Part shown: piece after piece, positions 52,234 through 61,861 of the stretch
Numbering within the stretch: the stretch's first letter is position 1
Layout: each line of letters starts with the position of its first letter
Assembly (NCBI GenBank): GCA_902491565.1
Contig: CABUIE010000005.1
Span: 62,001 to 126,000 of the forward strand
DNA: 64,000 bases
Origin: an uncultured Collinsella sp.
GTDB lineage: Bacteria; Actinomycetota; Coriobacteriia; Coriobacteriales; Coriobacteriaceae
Direction: 5' to 3'
Notes under the pieces: generated by a model
Databases searched by the model: none
Seen by the model: only the letters and a program-made list of their open reading frames with translations
Told to the model about the DNA's origin: nothing
Translations under genes and position numbers: made by a program

Positions 52234-53003
52234 CGGCGCCCGCATCCGCGCCGGCGCTGCGCATCTTCGCCGGCACCACCGAGGGCCGCCTTCTGTGCGA
52301 ATGGGCGAGCGGGTCGGGCATCCCCGCCCGTGCCTACGCGGCAACCGAGTACGGAGGCGAGCTTTTGGGCGAACTTCCGGGCATCGAGGTGCATGCGGGC
52401 AGGCTCGACGAGGCCGACATGGAGCGCGAGCTTTCCGGCGCGCGCATCGTCGTCGATGCCACGCACCCCTTCGCTACGCTCGCAAGCGGCAACATCCGGG
52501 CCGCTTCGCTCGCCGTGGGTGCACGATGCCTGCGCCTTGCGCGCCCGGCCGAGGCGCTGCCCAAAGGCGTCGTGCCGGTCGCGTCGATCGCCTGCGCGGC
52601 GCGCTTTCTCTCCGAGAACTCGGGTCGCGCGCTTCTCACGACGGGGAGCAAGGAGCTTACTCCCTACACGCGTGTCGCTGATTTCGCGGAGCGCTTCTTC
52701 GTGCGTGTGCTCCCGCTGCCCGGTGCTATAACGAAGTGCATCGACGCGGGGTTTTCGCCGTCGCACGTCATCGGCATGCAGGGGCCCTTCACCCGCGAGC
52801 TCAACGAGGCGATGCTTCGGCAGGTGGGCGCCCAGTGGCTTGTGACCAAGGACTCGGGAACCGTAGGCGGCACGGCCGAGAAGCTCGCCGCCGCGCGCGA
52901 CGCGGGAGCGCGCTGTATCGTGGTCACCCGTCCCGCCGAGGGAGGCGGGGCCCTTTCGCTTCGGGAAGTGGAAGACACGCTCTTACGGGAGCTCGCGCGC
53001 TAG
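52230..53003 (+). CDS. cbiJ: Cobalt-precorrin-6A reductase
   Basis: CbiJ/CobK (257 residues), NADH-type reductase: RIFAGTTEGRLLCEWA, VVDATHPFATLASGNI, ALLTTGSKELTPY, VIGMQGPFTRELNEAM and LVTKDSGTVGGTAEK. It ends the corrin operon; no clear terminator follows apart from the REP-like hairpin at 53134. Confidence 0.93.
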   Translation: MTAPASAPALRIFAGTTEGRLLCEWASGSGIPARAYAATEYGGELLGELPGIEVHAGRLDEADMERELSGARIVVDATHPFATLASGNIRAASLAVGARCLRLARPAEALPKGVVPVASIACAARFLSENSGRALLTTGSKELTPYTRVADFAERFFVRVLPLPGAITKCIDAGFSPSHVIGMQGPFTRELNEAMLRQVGAQWLVTKDSGTVGGTAEKLAAARDAGARCIVVTRPAEGGGALSLREVEDTLLRELAR

Positions 53004-53052
53004 GCGCTCGCCACGCCTGCGCGCCCTCTCGCCCGCGAGGAGGAGCGCCCCG

Positions 53053-53130
53053 AGCAAGCTCGACCCGTACAAGACCGTCATCCGCCAATAGCTCGAGGAG
53101 GACGCCCGGAACTGGCGCAAGCAGCCCTTC
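53053..53130 (+). pseudogene. IS21-family transposase remnant (IstA N-terminal fragment)
   Basis: Plus-strand codons read SKLDPYKTVIRQ, an in-frame stop (TAG 53089), then LEEDARNWRKQPF. This corresponds to the IS21 IstA segment KLDPY...I...LEED...RKQ near the N-terminal DNA-binding region. The fragment is cut off by the REP-like hairpin. It marks the right edge of the cobalamin island. Confidence 0.7.
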
Positions 53131-53133
53131 AAT

Positions 53134-53202
53134 AAGTTGCGGTGAAATAGTGTCTGTTTTTGCTGCTAGATAGCATATTCAGTCCCTAATTCACCGCAAC
53201 TT
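53134..53202. repeat. REP-like hairpin repeat, copy 2
   Basis: Arms 53134-53156 and 53180-53202 pair with three mismatches around a 23-nt loop, the same loop length as the copy at 22395-22467, and share its arm sequence beginning AAGTTGCGGTGAA. Confidence 0.7.
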
Positions 53203-53214
53203 GTTGGTGGTGGC

Positions 53215-54429
53215 TTACTGGTAGCGTAGGCACTCCACCGGGTCGAGCTTTGCTGCGCGGCGAGCGGGATAGAAGCCAAAGATTACGCCGATGCCGACCG
53301 CTACGGCAAACGCGATCAACACTGTCGTAATGGAGAAGCTTGGCGTGATCGTCCCGGTAGCTCCAAACTCGCTCATGATGCCCGAGCTTGCGGCAAAGAA
53401 CGTGAGTCCCCATGCCAGCAGATAGCCAATCAGGACACCCAACAGTCCGCCGGTGACGCACAGTGCCGAGGACTCGGCCAAAAACTGCGCGGTGATATCG
53501 CGACGACTGGCGCCCAGGGCACGGCGAATACCGATCTCGCGGATGCGTTCCGTTACGTTGGTGAGCATCATATTCATAATGCCGATACCGCCGACAAGCA
53601 GCGAGATGCTGGCGACAGCACCCATGATGAGCGAGAATGCGCCCATAAAGGAGTTGAGTGCATCGATAGCGCTTTTCATGGAGGTCGCCGATACGCTGTC
53701 GTACTCATCCTCCCCCCCGATGCCCTTCATCGCGCGCACCTTGGACTCGATGGTCTTACAAAGCTCGTCCATGTCCGTGCCCTCGGCGGCAAGTGCCGTC
53801 ACGCTGGGGAAGGAAGGATTCTCGTCGCCAAATAGTCCGGCGATAGTTTCGCGTGGCATATACAGCGTGAGCGAGCCCATGGAGTCGCTGCCGCCATCAA
53901 TCACGCCTACAATCTGCACCTCGCCGTTGGACACCTTGATGGTTTTCCCCAGCGCATCCTGTTCGTTGCCGTAAAGCTGATCGGCGCCGCCTCGGCTGAT
54001 GAGCGCCACGCGCGAGCCTGATTGAGACTCGGCCTGGGAATAGGTGCGCCCCGCAACGAGCTTGCTGGCCCCCACGGCGTCGAGCATGTCGCTATCGACA
54101 CCCTGTGCCATGACGGTATAGCTTTTATCGCCGGTCTTATACTCGGTATACGCGCTGTCGACAATGCCGATCTGCTCTATCTGCGGCACCAGTTTTTGAA
54201 GCTTCTCGATGTCGGACTCGGTGAGTTCTTGCGACGAATAGATTTGCACCATGCGTGCCGCATTGAGGCCCAGGCTGTTGACCAGGCTATTTTGGATGCC
54301 GCCGATGAGCGAAGTCATGGCGATAACCGAGGCGATGCCGATGACAATGCCCAGGATGGTGAGCAGGCTGCGCCCCTTGTTGGCCTCGAGCGAGTGAAGG
54401 GCTTCCTGGATGAGATCGTGGGCGCTCAT
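53215..54429 (-). CDS. MacB-type ABC transporter permease
   Basis: A 404-residue FtsX/MacB permease: N-terminal helix with RSLLTILGIVIGIASVIAM, a periplasm-facing MacB domain (about 50-265), and three C-terminal helices with MGAVASISLLVGGIGIMNMM and RREIGIRRALG-like TERIREIGIRRALGASRRDI. Start 54429 with AAAGGAG. With the ATPase and adaptor just upstream it forms an efflux or export system. Confidence 0.88.
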   Translation of the reverse strand: MSAHDLIQEALHSLEANKGRSLLTILGIVIGIASVIAMTSLIGGIQNSLVNSLGLNAARMVQIYSSQELTESDIEKLQKLVPQIEQIGIVDSAYTEYKTGDKSYTVMAQGVDSDMLDAVGASKLVAGRTYSQAESQSGSRVALISRGGADQLYGNEQDALGKTIKVSNGEVQIVGVIDGGSDSMGSLTLYMPRETIAGLFGDENPSFPSVTALAAEGTDMDELCKTIESKVRAMKGIGGEDEYDSVSATSMKSAIDALNSFMGAFSLIMGAVASISLLVGGIGIMNMMLTNVTERIREIGIRRALGASRRDITAQFLAESSALCVTGGLLGVLIGYLLAWGLTFFAASSGIMSEFGATGTITPSFSITTVLIAFAVAVGIGVIFGFYPARRAAKLDPVECLRYQ

Positions 54430-55199
54430 GCCATCTCTCCTTTCGGCGGGTTGGCGGAGGCGGAAATCATGGGCAGGCAATCTACGGCGCTGCGCAGGGT
54501 CTTCGGTGCATGTGGAATATACGCGCCGTCGTGAATGCGACCGTCGCGGATGGTCACGGCACGGTCGGCCTCGGCGGCGATGCCGGGGTCGTGTGTGATA
54601 AGCACGATGGTTTTGCCGCGCTTCTGGAGCTTATGGAAGGTCTCCATCACAAGCGCTCCAGTAGCGGAGTCCAGGTTTCCCGTTGGCTCATCGGCTAGGA
54701 TGATGGGCGGGTCATTGACGAGGGCACGCGCGATTGCGACGCGCTGCATCTGGCCGCCCGAGAGCTCGGATATGCGGTGGTCCCAGTGGTCGACCGGTAG
54801 CGTGACGGCCTGCAGCGCGTGCACGGCGCGCATTTCGCGCTGGCTACGGGGCACATTGGTGTAGGCCAGCGGCAGCATCACGTTTTCGATAACCGACAGG
54901 CGCGGCAGCAGGTTGAAGCTCTGAAAGACAAAGCCAATGCTCAGGGCGCGAACTTCGGTGAGCTCGTCATCATCGAGCTCGGCCACGTTGAGCCCTTGCA
55001 GGTAGTAGTCGCCCGCCGTCGGTTTGTCCAGGCAGCCTAGGATGTTCATGAGCGTTGATTTGCCCGAGCCCGAGGGGCCGGTGATAGCGACGAATTCGCC
55101 GGGTTCTACCGCCAGGCTCACGTTGTGCAGGATGTGGGCGCAACCCGCCTCGCTCTCAAAGATGCGGTGTACGTTGCGGATGTCGATAACGGGACGCAT
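54426..55199 (-). CDS. MacB-type ABC transporter ATPase
   Basis: A 257-residue ATPase of the LolD/MacB group: Walker A ITGPSGSGKSTLMNILG, Q-loop FVFQSFNLLPRL, signature ELSGGQMQRVAIARAL, Walker B IILADEPTGNLDS. It overlaps the permease by 4 nt and the adaptor by 1 nt. Confidence 0.92.
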   Translation of the reverse strand: MRPVIDIRNVHRIFESEAGCAHILHNVSLAVEPGEFVAITGPSGSGKSTLMNILGCLDKPTAGDYYLQGLNVAELDDDELTEVRALSIGFVFQSFNLLPRLSVIENVMLPLAYTNVPRSQREMRAVHALQAVTLPVDHWDHRISELSGGQMQRVAIARALVNDPPIILADEPTGNLDSATGALVMETFHKLQKRGKTIVLITHDPGIAAEADRAVTIRDGRIHDGAYIPHAPKTLRSAVDCLPMISASANPPKGEMA

Positions 55200-56632
55200 T
55201 ACATGCCCTCATCGTCAGACATACTGCCCGAATCCGCGCTGTAGCCGCCGTCAGCCGTTGCGTCCGCTCCGGTGTCCATGACGAGGGTGTCGCCATCGCG
55301 CAGCTTGGTAACCGGCACGTTGGGGTTAATCTCGTTGCCCTGGTCGTCGCGCTTGACCTGTGTCTTGCCGACTACGGCTTCGTTGTCGTTTTGCGTCACG
55401 ACGGTCACCTTCACGCGGCGGGTCTGCTTGCCCTCGTCATCGGTTGCCACGTTGACATAATAGTGTTCGCCGTCTTCGGTCATGAGCGCCATCGTCGGCA
55501 CCATCACCACATCGTCGAGCTGCTCGGTCACCACCGAGACCTCGGCCGTCATGCCCGGCTTCAGGCGCGCGTCGGGCGCCTCGATGAGGACGTCGACGTT
55601 AAAGGTTACGCTGCTGCTGCCATAGTTGGAGTCGGAGTTTGCCACCGAGGCGATGGCCGTGACCGTTCCCTGGCTCACGATATCCGGAAACGCGGGATAC
55701 GTGACGTTGGCGTTCTGCCCAACGGCGATCTTGGCGATGTCTTTTTCGCCCACCTGCACGGTCACCTTCATCTTGGATAGGTCGGCGATCTGCATGCACT
55801 GCTTGCCGCCGCTCGTATCGCTTTCGCCCATGATCATGCCGCCTGTTACCGTGGCGCCTACCTTGGCGTTGAGCTCCACGATGCTGCCCGAGCTCGGGGC
55901 CGTGACCGTACGGCTGGCGGCCTTGGCGTTCGCCTGATCGAGGTTTGCCTGGGCCGATGCGAGGCTACGCTGCGCGGCCGATACGGCGTTCGTGTCCACT
56001 GATGCTGCGGGGGAGCCAGCCGCTGCGGAAGCTCCATCGACGTCCGTCGTTGGGGTGGCCTGCGCGGCGGCTGCGGCTTTCTGCGCGTTGGCGAGGTCTT
56101 CTTGAGCGGCTGTAACTGCACGCTGCGCCTCGGCAACGTTGCGACCGAGCTCGTCGTTTTTAATGGTCATAAGCACGTCGCCCTCGTTGACGGATTGGCC
56201 TGCCTGCACGTTGATCGAATCGACCGTACCGTCGACAGAAGGGGAGACCACTGAGGACGAAATAGGCTTGAGCTGGCCTTTCGCCTCGACGGTCGTGGAA
56301 AACGTGCCCTCGGTCACCATGTCGGTCACAGGTCCGCTGGCGCTCTGCGGCTGCGCATTGAAAACCAGAGTTGCAACAATGCCAATGAACGCGATGGCGC
56401 CAACGACGCCGGCGGCAATACCGCGTCGAATCAGCTTTTTGCGTCGACGTTCGGCACGTTTTGCCTTGAGCTTGGCATATGCCTCTTCATCGGAAATCTC
56501 GGCCGTTTCGTTTATGCGTTCGTTCTGCTTTTCGGCATGAACGTCTGTAATCAGAGGAATCGTTTCGGTGACACCTTCGGGCGTGCGCTCGGTATCATCT
56601 GGGTCCGGGGTGATCGTGGGGGCATTCGGCAT
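55199..56632 (-). CDS. HlyD/MacA-type efflux adaptor
   Basis: A 477-residue membrane-fusion protein. A cytoplasmic N-terminus with a basic stretch (KAKRAERRRKKLIRRG) precedes one membrane helix (about 73-93), then a biotinyl-lipoyl half motif (GTVDSINVQAGQSVNEGDVL), a coiled-coil hairpin rich in Ala/Gln (about 165-240), the second lipoyl half and a beta-barrel with VQVGEKDIAKIAVGQ. Start 56632 with AAAGGAG. In Gram-positive bacteria such adaptors work with MacB-type pumps to export peptides or antibiotics. Confidence 0.87.
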   Translation of the reverse strand: MPNAPTITPDPDDTERTPEGVTETIPLITDVHAEKQNERINETAEISDEEAYAKLKAKRAERRRKKLIRRGIAAGVVGAIAFIGIVATLVFNAQPQSASGPVTDMVTEGTFSTTVEAKGQLKPISSSVVSPSVDGTVDSINVQAGQSVNEGDVLMTIKNDELGRNVAEAQRAVTAAQEDLANAQKAAAAAQATPTTDVDGASAAAGSPAASVDTNAVSAAQRSLASAQANLDQANAKAASRTVTAPSSGSIVELNAKVGATVTGGMIMGESDTSGGKQCMQIADLSKMKVTVQVGEKDIAKIAVGQNANVTYPAFPDIVSQGTVTAIASVANSDSNYGSSSVTFNVDVLIEAPDARLKPGMTAEVSVVTEQLDDVVMVPTMALMTEDGEHYYVNVATDDEGKQTRRVKVTVVTQNDNEAVVGKTQVKRDDQGNEINPNVPVTKLRDGDTLVMDTGADATADGGYSADSGSMSDDEGM

Positions 56633-56764
56633 AGCGTCTCCTTTATAGAAAGAACCTCCATAAGTATATGCGCCCACCGGTCGGGGCAGGCGCATAAGAC
56701 GGTTTCTTTCGGAACTGTTAGATTAGTCGCAGCAGTTCCATGTTGTATGAATGCGCGCGTTGCA

Positions 56765-58498
56765 CTACGAGTGGACAGCCACGCACAGGCCGACTTTAAT
56801 GCAGTCGTGAAGCGCTTTGGCGTCGGCTAGGCGCAGGTTGATGCAACCGTGGCTGCCGCACCACTTGTACGATTCGGCGTTATCGAAGCTCTTGTCGTTT
56901 TGCCAGGTGGCATCGTGGAAGCCGATCATGTTGCCCTCAAACGGCATCCAGTAGCTCACCGGGCTCTCGTATTTGGGCTTGCCTGTCTCGGGGTCCTTGG
57001 CACCAATCAGCGTGCTCGCGCCGTCGTTGCTGTTGATCTGCCAGACGCCCTCGGGCGTGGCGTCCTCGCCCGGCTTGCCCGAGATAAAGTTGGCCTCCCA
57101 TACGATATTGCCGCTCTCGTCGTAGTAGCGCGCGTGCTGCTCGGACAGATCGACATCGATGTATGCCTTCCAGTCGGGTTCGCCCTTTGCGGTAAAGGTA
57201 TCGGCCTTCTGGGAATACTTAATCTCGATTTCGCCGGTCTGCTTGTTGTTAATGGCGTCCTCGACTTGCTTGGCTAGCGAGCTGCTGTCGATGGACCAAC
57301 CAAAGTCACCGCCTTCGACGGCGCACTGCTTGCCATCGGCGCGCGTCCACCAGCGAGTGGAGCCCACGGTATTAAAGCCGTTGGCGAGCTCGGCTGCCCA
57401 GCTACTGATCTGCGACGTATCGAGCGTGGGGTTGGCCGGATCGGCAAAGCTGATCCACTGCAACACGGAGCTGCCATCAACCTTGCCGGCATCCTCGCCG
57501 TTGAGCTTGAGGGTCACGTTGACGCCCAGGAAGTTGTTGGCGGCATCACATGCGTCCTGAATCTGATCATCTGTCAGCGTTTCATTGAGTGGCTCATAGG
57601 CATCGTTGCCGAGCTTGGAAAGATCTACGGTCTCGGCCAGCGAGGCAAGCTCGAGCTCGGCATACTTAATGACATGCTCGCGGTTGATTTTTTCGTTGGA
57701 GCGCGCCTTCTCGACGGTAAACTTGCCGGCCTGCTCGTCATAGGAGCTATTGGCCTCGAACGTGCCCGAACGGCCCTCGTTAAACTCGTCGATAGCGGCG
57801 CCCAGGTCCTCCTCAAACTTCTTTTGGTCAAAGGTATCGGAGAGCATGGACAGGTCGACGTCTTGATCAAAATCGACTTCGTTGGAGGTAGCAGTTGTTT
57901 TGGTCTTGCCGCTTAAGGATTCCACAAGGCGGACCGGCCAAATAAAGGCTTCGTTGTGGTTGATGATTTCTTTTGCAGCAGCTTCACCGTCGACGATGGG
58001 TTCATCGGACTCGGGCTGATAGGTCCAGCTAAAGTCATCTCCTGTCACGGTGAGTTTATAGTGCTTCCATGCCGAGTTGACCTTGGTGGCGGCAGACGAC
58101 GCGTTGGAGAACGAGACGTCGACGCCGGCGACGGTGGTGTTGGGGTAGGCTAGCTGCGAAAACGCTACGATGCCTACGATATATACAATGACGATAAGAC
58201 CCAGGACGACAAAGAGCGTCGTCTTTTTGCCCGACTTATTGTTGCCGGCGGACTTGCGTGCGGGGCCGCGATCGCCTCGAGCGTGCGTGGGGGGCTGCTT
58301 GGGCGCATTGCCGTTTGCCTGACGCTGCTGACGTTGTTGACGCTGCTGTCGCTGTTGGTTCGGGCGTTGGGAAGCGTTTGCTGCACTACGCTGCTGACGG
58401 TGGCTCGGCGCGATAGGACGCGGCGACTGAACGCTGCCGGTGTGCCTGTTCGGCTGCTGCGGATCGGGAATCAGTTGAGTTCGATCGTTTTGCGACAT
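56765..58498 (-). CDS. L,D-transpeptidase with peptidoglycan-binding domain
   Basis: A 577-residue protein. The cytoplasmic N-terminus (1-90) is Pro/Gln/Arg-rich with a QQR tandem repeat; a membrane helix lies at about 95-115 (LFVVLGLIVIVYIVGIVAF). The extracellular part has putative PG_binding_4 domains and a C-terminal YkuD domain with WMPFEGNMIGFHDATW and the catalytic Cys in SHGCINLRLADAKAL. It forms 3-3 peptidoglycan cross-links. Start 58498 is preferred over 58507 because GAAGGA would be too close to the latter. Confidence 0.88.
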   Translation of the reverse strand: MSQNDRTQLIPDPQQPNRHTGSVQSPRPIAPSHRQQRSAANASQRPNQQRQQRQQRQQRQANGNAPKQPPTHARGDRGPARKSAGNNKSGKKTTLFVVLGLIVIVYIVGIVAFSQLAYPNTTVAGVDVSFSNASSAATKVNSAWKHYKLTVTGDDFSWTYQPESDEPIVDGEAAAKEIINHNEAFIWPVRLVESLSGKTKTTATSNEVDFDQDVDLSMLSDTFDQKKFEEDLGAAIDEFNEGRSGTFEANSSYDEQAGKFTVEKARSNEKINREHVIKYAELELASLAETVDLSKLGNDAYEPLNETLTDDQIQDACDAANNFLGVNVTLKLNGEDAGKVDGSSVLQWISFADPANPTLDTSQISSWAAELANGFNTVGSTRWWTRADGKQCAVEGGDFGWSIDSSSLAKQVEDAINNKQTGEIEIKYSQKADTFTAKGEPDWKAYIDVDLSEQHARYYDESGNIVWEANFISGKPGEDATPEGVWQINSNDGASTLIGAKDPETGKPKYESPVSYWMPFEGNMIGFHDATWQNDKSFDNAESYKWCGSHGCINLRLADAKALHDCIKVGLCVAVHS

Positions 58499-58647
58499 CG
58501 TATGCATATCCTTCGATTTTCGCCTTGCGGTTCATCGTGTTTTTACTGGGCTTGCATTATAGCGATTGCCCTGCTGTTTGTGGTACGGAAACGGTGGCAT
58601 TCGAAAGAGCTGGGACAAATGTCCCACCTTTGAGTCGTTCTTAGTCG

Positions 58648-60255
58648 CTATCCGCACACACCGCATTTTGCACAGGCCGAAAGTGCGGCCGGAGCCTGCG
58701 CGATGCCGCCCTTTGCCGTCTCGCGCAGCGTGGCTGGCAACGCGTGGCCCACCGAGAGCATTACATGTGCCATCTGGTCAAACGGCACCAAGCTCTTAAT
58801 GCCTGCGAGGGCGAGTTGTGCCGAGCTAAAGGCCGCTGCTACGCCGATGGCGTTGCGGTTTTGGCAGGGCACCTCCACGAGGCCACCGACGGGGTCGCAA
58901 ACGAGACCCAGCAGGTTACTCAGCGCGATGGAACTGGCGTCGAGCGCCTGCTCGGGCGTGCCGCCGAGCATCTGCACCAGCGCGGCGGCCGCCATGGCGG
59001 CGGCGCTTCCCACCTCGGCCTGACAGCCGCCCTCAGCGCCGGCGACGCAGGCGCTTGTGGTGAGGTTGAGGCCGATGGCGGCTGCGCAGTAGAGCGCGTC
59101 CATGACCTGCTCGTCGTCGAGCTGCAGGCGATCGGCGAGCGCCAGCACGCAGCCGGGCACAACACCCGCGGATCCTGCCGTCGGAGCTGCGACGATTACG
59201 CCCATCGTGGCCGAGCGCTCGAGCACGGCCATGGCGCGGGCTACGGCGTCGGTCTGGACGGCGCCCATCAGGCTCGTGCTCAAATCGTTGCGGCCGGTGG
59301 CATCGACGAGTTTGGCCTCGCCGCCGATAAGCCCGCCGAGCGATCGCTGCGGATTGGCGATGGGGGCCGTGGTCTCCTCGCGCATGACGTCGAGCACGCG
59401 ACGCATGGCGTCGACGGCGTGGGCTTCGCCGGTCAGGCGCGCCTCACGCACGGCCATGACGGCGCCGATGCTGAGCCCCAGTTCCTCGCACGCATCGAGC
59501 AGCTGCTCGCCGTCGTCGAAGATCTCCTTGGCCGAGACGCCGGGGGAGAGCGACGAGGCAGAACCGGGGAGCTCGATAAAGGTCGCGTAATCGACATTGT
59601 CGAGCTTGCGTAACATGGGGACGACGGTGTCGTCGGGCGCACCGTCGGTCTCAAAGACGGAGTAGGCCTGGCCGCCCACTTCGGTTCGGTAGGTGCGGCA
59701 GAAGGCGATGTTCACGTGGGCGTAGGCGAGCAGGTTCGTGAGCGCGGCGAGCACGCCGGGAACGTCCTTGTGCGCCACGAAGAGCGTGGAATACATGCCC
59801 GAGATGTCGACGCCGACGCCGTTAATGCGGCTGATGCGCATCTTGCCGCCGCCCAGGCTCTCGCCGCGGACCTGCGCCGTGGCGCCCGTGTCGTCGACCA
59901 TATCGATGTCGACGGTGTTGGGGTGGATGGAGGCGTCGTCGCCCTTGATGTCAAAGTGATATTCGAGGCCCTGCTCGCGAGCGAGGTCGAAGGCCTGCTT
60001 GATGTTCTCGTCATCGGTGTCGAGGCCCAGGATGCCCGCGACGAGCGCACGGTCGGTGCCGTGGCCGCGGTAGGTGTGGGCGAAGGAGTTCCATAGGCCA
60101 AAGGTGACTTTGGCGATGCGGCCTTCTAGCAGGCTGGCGGCAACTTGGGCGCACCGCAGGGCGCCGGCGGTGTGCGATGAGCTGGGGCCGACCATGACGG
60201 GGCCCAAGATCTCGAATGCCGAGGTCGTAGCTAGTGTTTGCGGCTTGCCTGCCAT
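58648..60255 (-). CDS. sdaA: L-serine ammonia-lyase, single-chain iron-sulfur type
   Basis: A 535-residue fusion of SdaAB and SdaAA modules, making pyruvate and ammonia from serine. Beta part (1-230): GPVMVGPSSSHTAGALR and an ACT domain (VPGVLAALTNLLAYAHVNI). Alpha part: GVIVAAPTAGSAGVVPGC, ACVAGAEGGCQAEVG and VCDPVGGLVEVPCQNRN, with the cysteines for the 4Fe-4S cluster. Start 60255 with AAAGGAG; the frame extends to 60486 only because the palindromic element upstream is open. The order of beta then alpha in one chain is like the E. coli type. Confidence 0.93.
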   Translation of the reverse strand: MAGKPQTLATTSAFEILGPVMVGPSSSHTAGALRCAQVAASLLEGRIAKVTFGLWNSFAHTYRGHGTDRALVAGILGLDTDDENIKQAFDLAREQGLEYHFDIKGDDASIHPNTVDIDMVDDTGATAQVRGESLGGGKMRISRINGVGVDISGMYSTLFVAHKDVPGVLAALTNLLAYAHVNIAFCRTYRTEVGGQAYSVFETDGAPDDTVVPMLRKLDNVDYATFIELPGSASSLSPGVSAKEIFDDGEQLLDACEELGLSIGAVMAVREARLTGEAHAVDAMRRVLDVMREETTAPIANPQRSLGGLIGGEAKLVDATGRNDLSTSLMGAVQTDAVARAMAVLERSATMGVIVAAPTAGSAGVVPGCVLALADRLQLDDEQVMDALYCAAAIGLNLTTSACVAGAEGGCQAEVGSAAAMAAAALVQMLGGTPEQALDASSIALSNLLGLVCDPVGGLVEVPCQNRNAIGVAAAFSSAQLALAGIKSLVPFDQMAHVMLSVGHALPATLRETAKGGIAQAPAALSACAKCGVCG

Positions 60256-60280
60256 GGGTGCTCCTTTAATCTGTCCCGTC

Positions 60281-60401
60281 GTCCCGAGGGGCGGGGCATA
60301 AGGTCGCCTGCTCGGACAGTCCTGCTCGCACGGAGAGCACATTAAGTGCTCTCCGGCTCGTGCGGAACTCGCGATCGACCTTATGCCCCGCCCCTCGGGA
60401 C
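60281..60401 (+). repeat. Long palindromic element with conserved core, copy 2
   Basis: A perfect 26-bp inverted repeat (60281-60306 and 60376-60401, arm GTCCCGAGGGGCGGGGCATA...) around a 69-nt core that matches the reverse complement of the core at 22613-22680 at all but about four positions. The inner stem CGGAGAGCAC-ATTAA-GTGCTCTCCG differs from copy 1 by a compensatory G-C for A-T pair. It ends 26 nt upstream of the sdaA start. The 313-nt gap also holds the metK terminator; nothing else is seen. Confidence 0.8.
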
Positions 60402-60493
60402 TAAGGATACATGGTAGAAGGGCGCGTGCTGCAAAATTCATTAGCTGGTGACGCAGCGTGGGCTCATATCGAAATATCTTCACCACCGGATTA

Positions 60494-60531
60494 ATAAAAA
60501 AGAAGTACCGCTTGGGGGCGGTACTTCTTTT
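60494..60531 (-). terminator. Bidirectional terminator downstream of metK
   Basis: An 11-bp stem AGAAGTACCGC/GCGGTACTTCT; on the minus strand it is followed by TTTTTT, serving metK. Confidence 0.85.
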
Positions 60532-60568
60532 GGTGCGTTGCTATTTGGCTGCGGCTTTTCTCGTTAGC

Positions 60569-61849
60569 TTACAGACCGCAGGCTGCCTTGAGTTCTTCGA
60601 CTCGATCGGTTTTCTCCCAGGTGAAGTCGGGGTCTTCGCGGCCGAAGTGACCGTAGGCTGCCGTCTTTTCGTAGATGGGGCGACGCAGGTCTAGGTCGCG
60701 GATGATTGCGCCCGGGCGCAGGTCGAAGGTCTTCTCTACGGCTTCAACGATCTTGTCCTCGGCGACCTTAGCGGTACCGAAGGTGTCGACCATGATTGAG
60801 AGGGGCTTGGAAACGCCGATGGCGTAGGCAAGCTCGACTTCGCAGCGGTCGGCCAGGCCGGCGGCGACCACGTTCTTGGCGACCCAGCGCGCGGCATACG
60901 CGGCGGATCGGTCGACCTTGGTGCAGTCCTTGCCGCTAAAGGCACCGCCGCCGTGACGTCCGTAGCCGCCGTAGGTGTCGACGATGATCTTGCGGCCAGT
61001 GAGGCCCGTGTCGCCCATGGGGCCGCCCACGACAAAGCGACCGGTGGGGTTCACGTAGATGTCCGCGTTGTCCCATGGCATGTTCTCGGCGGCCATGACC
61101 GGGGTGATGACGTGCTCGATGAGGTCGGCCTTGATCTTGCCCATGTCCTCGATCTCGGCGGCGTGCTGCGTGGAGATGACGATGGTCGTGACCTCGACGG
61201 GCTTTCCGTCCTCGTAGCGCACGGTGACCTGGGTCTTGCCGTCGGGACGCAGATAGGCGAGGGTACCGTCGTGACGCACGACGGCCAGGCGCTCGGCCAG
61301 GCGGCTTGCCAGGTAGTGGGGCATGGGCATGAGGGTCTTGGTCTCGTTGGAGGCATAACCGAACATCATGCCCTGGTCGCCGGCACCGATCAGGTCGATC
61401 GGGTCGGTGGTAGCGCCGGTCTGGGTCTCGAAGGACTCGTCAACGCCCTGGGCGATATCGGGCGACTGCTCGTGGATGAGGCTCATAACGCCGCAGGTGT
61501 CGCAGTCAAAACCGAACTTGGCACGGTTGTAGCCAATGCGGCGGATAACGCCGCGGGCGATTTCCTGTACGTCGACGTAGGCCTGGGTGCGAATCTCGCC
61601 GGCGACGATGACGGTGCCGGTGGTCACGAGGGTCTCGCAGGCGCAGCGGACGTTCTCCACGTTGGCAGGCACGCCGTTGGGGGCGATGTAGCCCTGCTCC
61701 TGCAGCTCTATTTCTTTGGCGAGGATTGCGTCGAGGACGGCGTCGCTGATCTGGTCAGCGATCTTATCGGGATGACCTTCGGTCACCGACTCCGACGTAA
61801 AGACAAAGGACCCGTGTTGGGGCGGGATGGAACGAAGTTCTTCCGACAT
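60569..61849 (-). CDS. metK: S-adenosylmethionine synthetase
   Basis: MetK (426 residues) makes SAM from methionine and ATP: FTSESVTEGHPDKIADQISD, GAGDQGMMFGYASNET, the nucleotide loop GGPMGDTGLTGRKIIVDTYG and GGGAFSGKDCTKVDRSAAY. About 30 residues longer than E. coli MetK because of short inserts. Start 61849 with AAAGGA. SAM is the methyl donor for six corrin methylation steps of the cobalamin island. Confidence 0.97.
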   Translation of the reverse strand: MSEELRSIPPQHGSFVFTSESVTEGHPDKIADQISDAVLDAILAKEIELQEQGYIAPNGVPANVENVRCACETLVTTGTVIVAGEIRTQAYVDVQEIARGVIRRIGYNRAKFGFDCDTCGVMSLIHEQSPDIAQGVDESFETQTGATTDPIDLIGAGDQGMMFGYASNETKTLMPMPHYLASRLAERLAVVRHDGTLAYLRPDGKTQVTVRYEDGKPVEVTTIVISTQHAAEIEDMGKIKADLIEHVITPVMAAENMPWDNADIYVNPTGRFVVGGPMGDTGLTGRKIIVDTYGGYGRHGGGAFSGKDCTKVDRSAAYAARWVAKNVVAAGLADRCEVELAYAIGVSKPLSIMVDTFGTAKVAEDKIVEAVEKTFDLRPGAIIRDLDLRRPIYEKTAAYGHFGREDPDFTWEKTDRVEELKAACGL

Positions 61850-61861
61850 GATTGTCCTTTC

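Noticed and set aside
58611..58628. TGGGACAAATGTCCCA-type hairpin between the L,D-transpeptidase and sdaA genes
   Set aside because: A short imperfect palindrome without a proper T-run; could be a weak terminator but the evidence is too thin for a feature.
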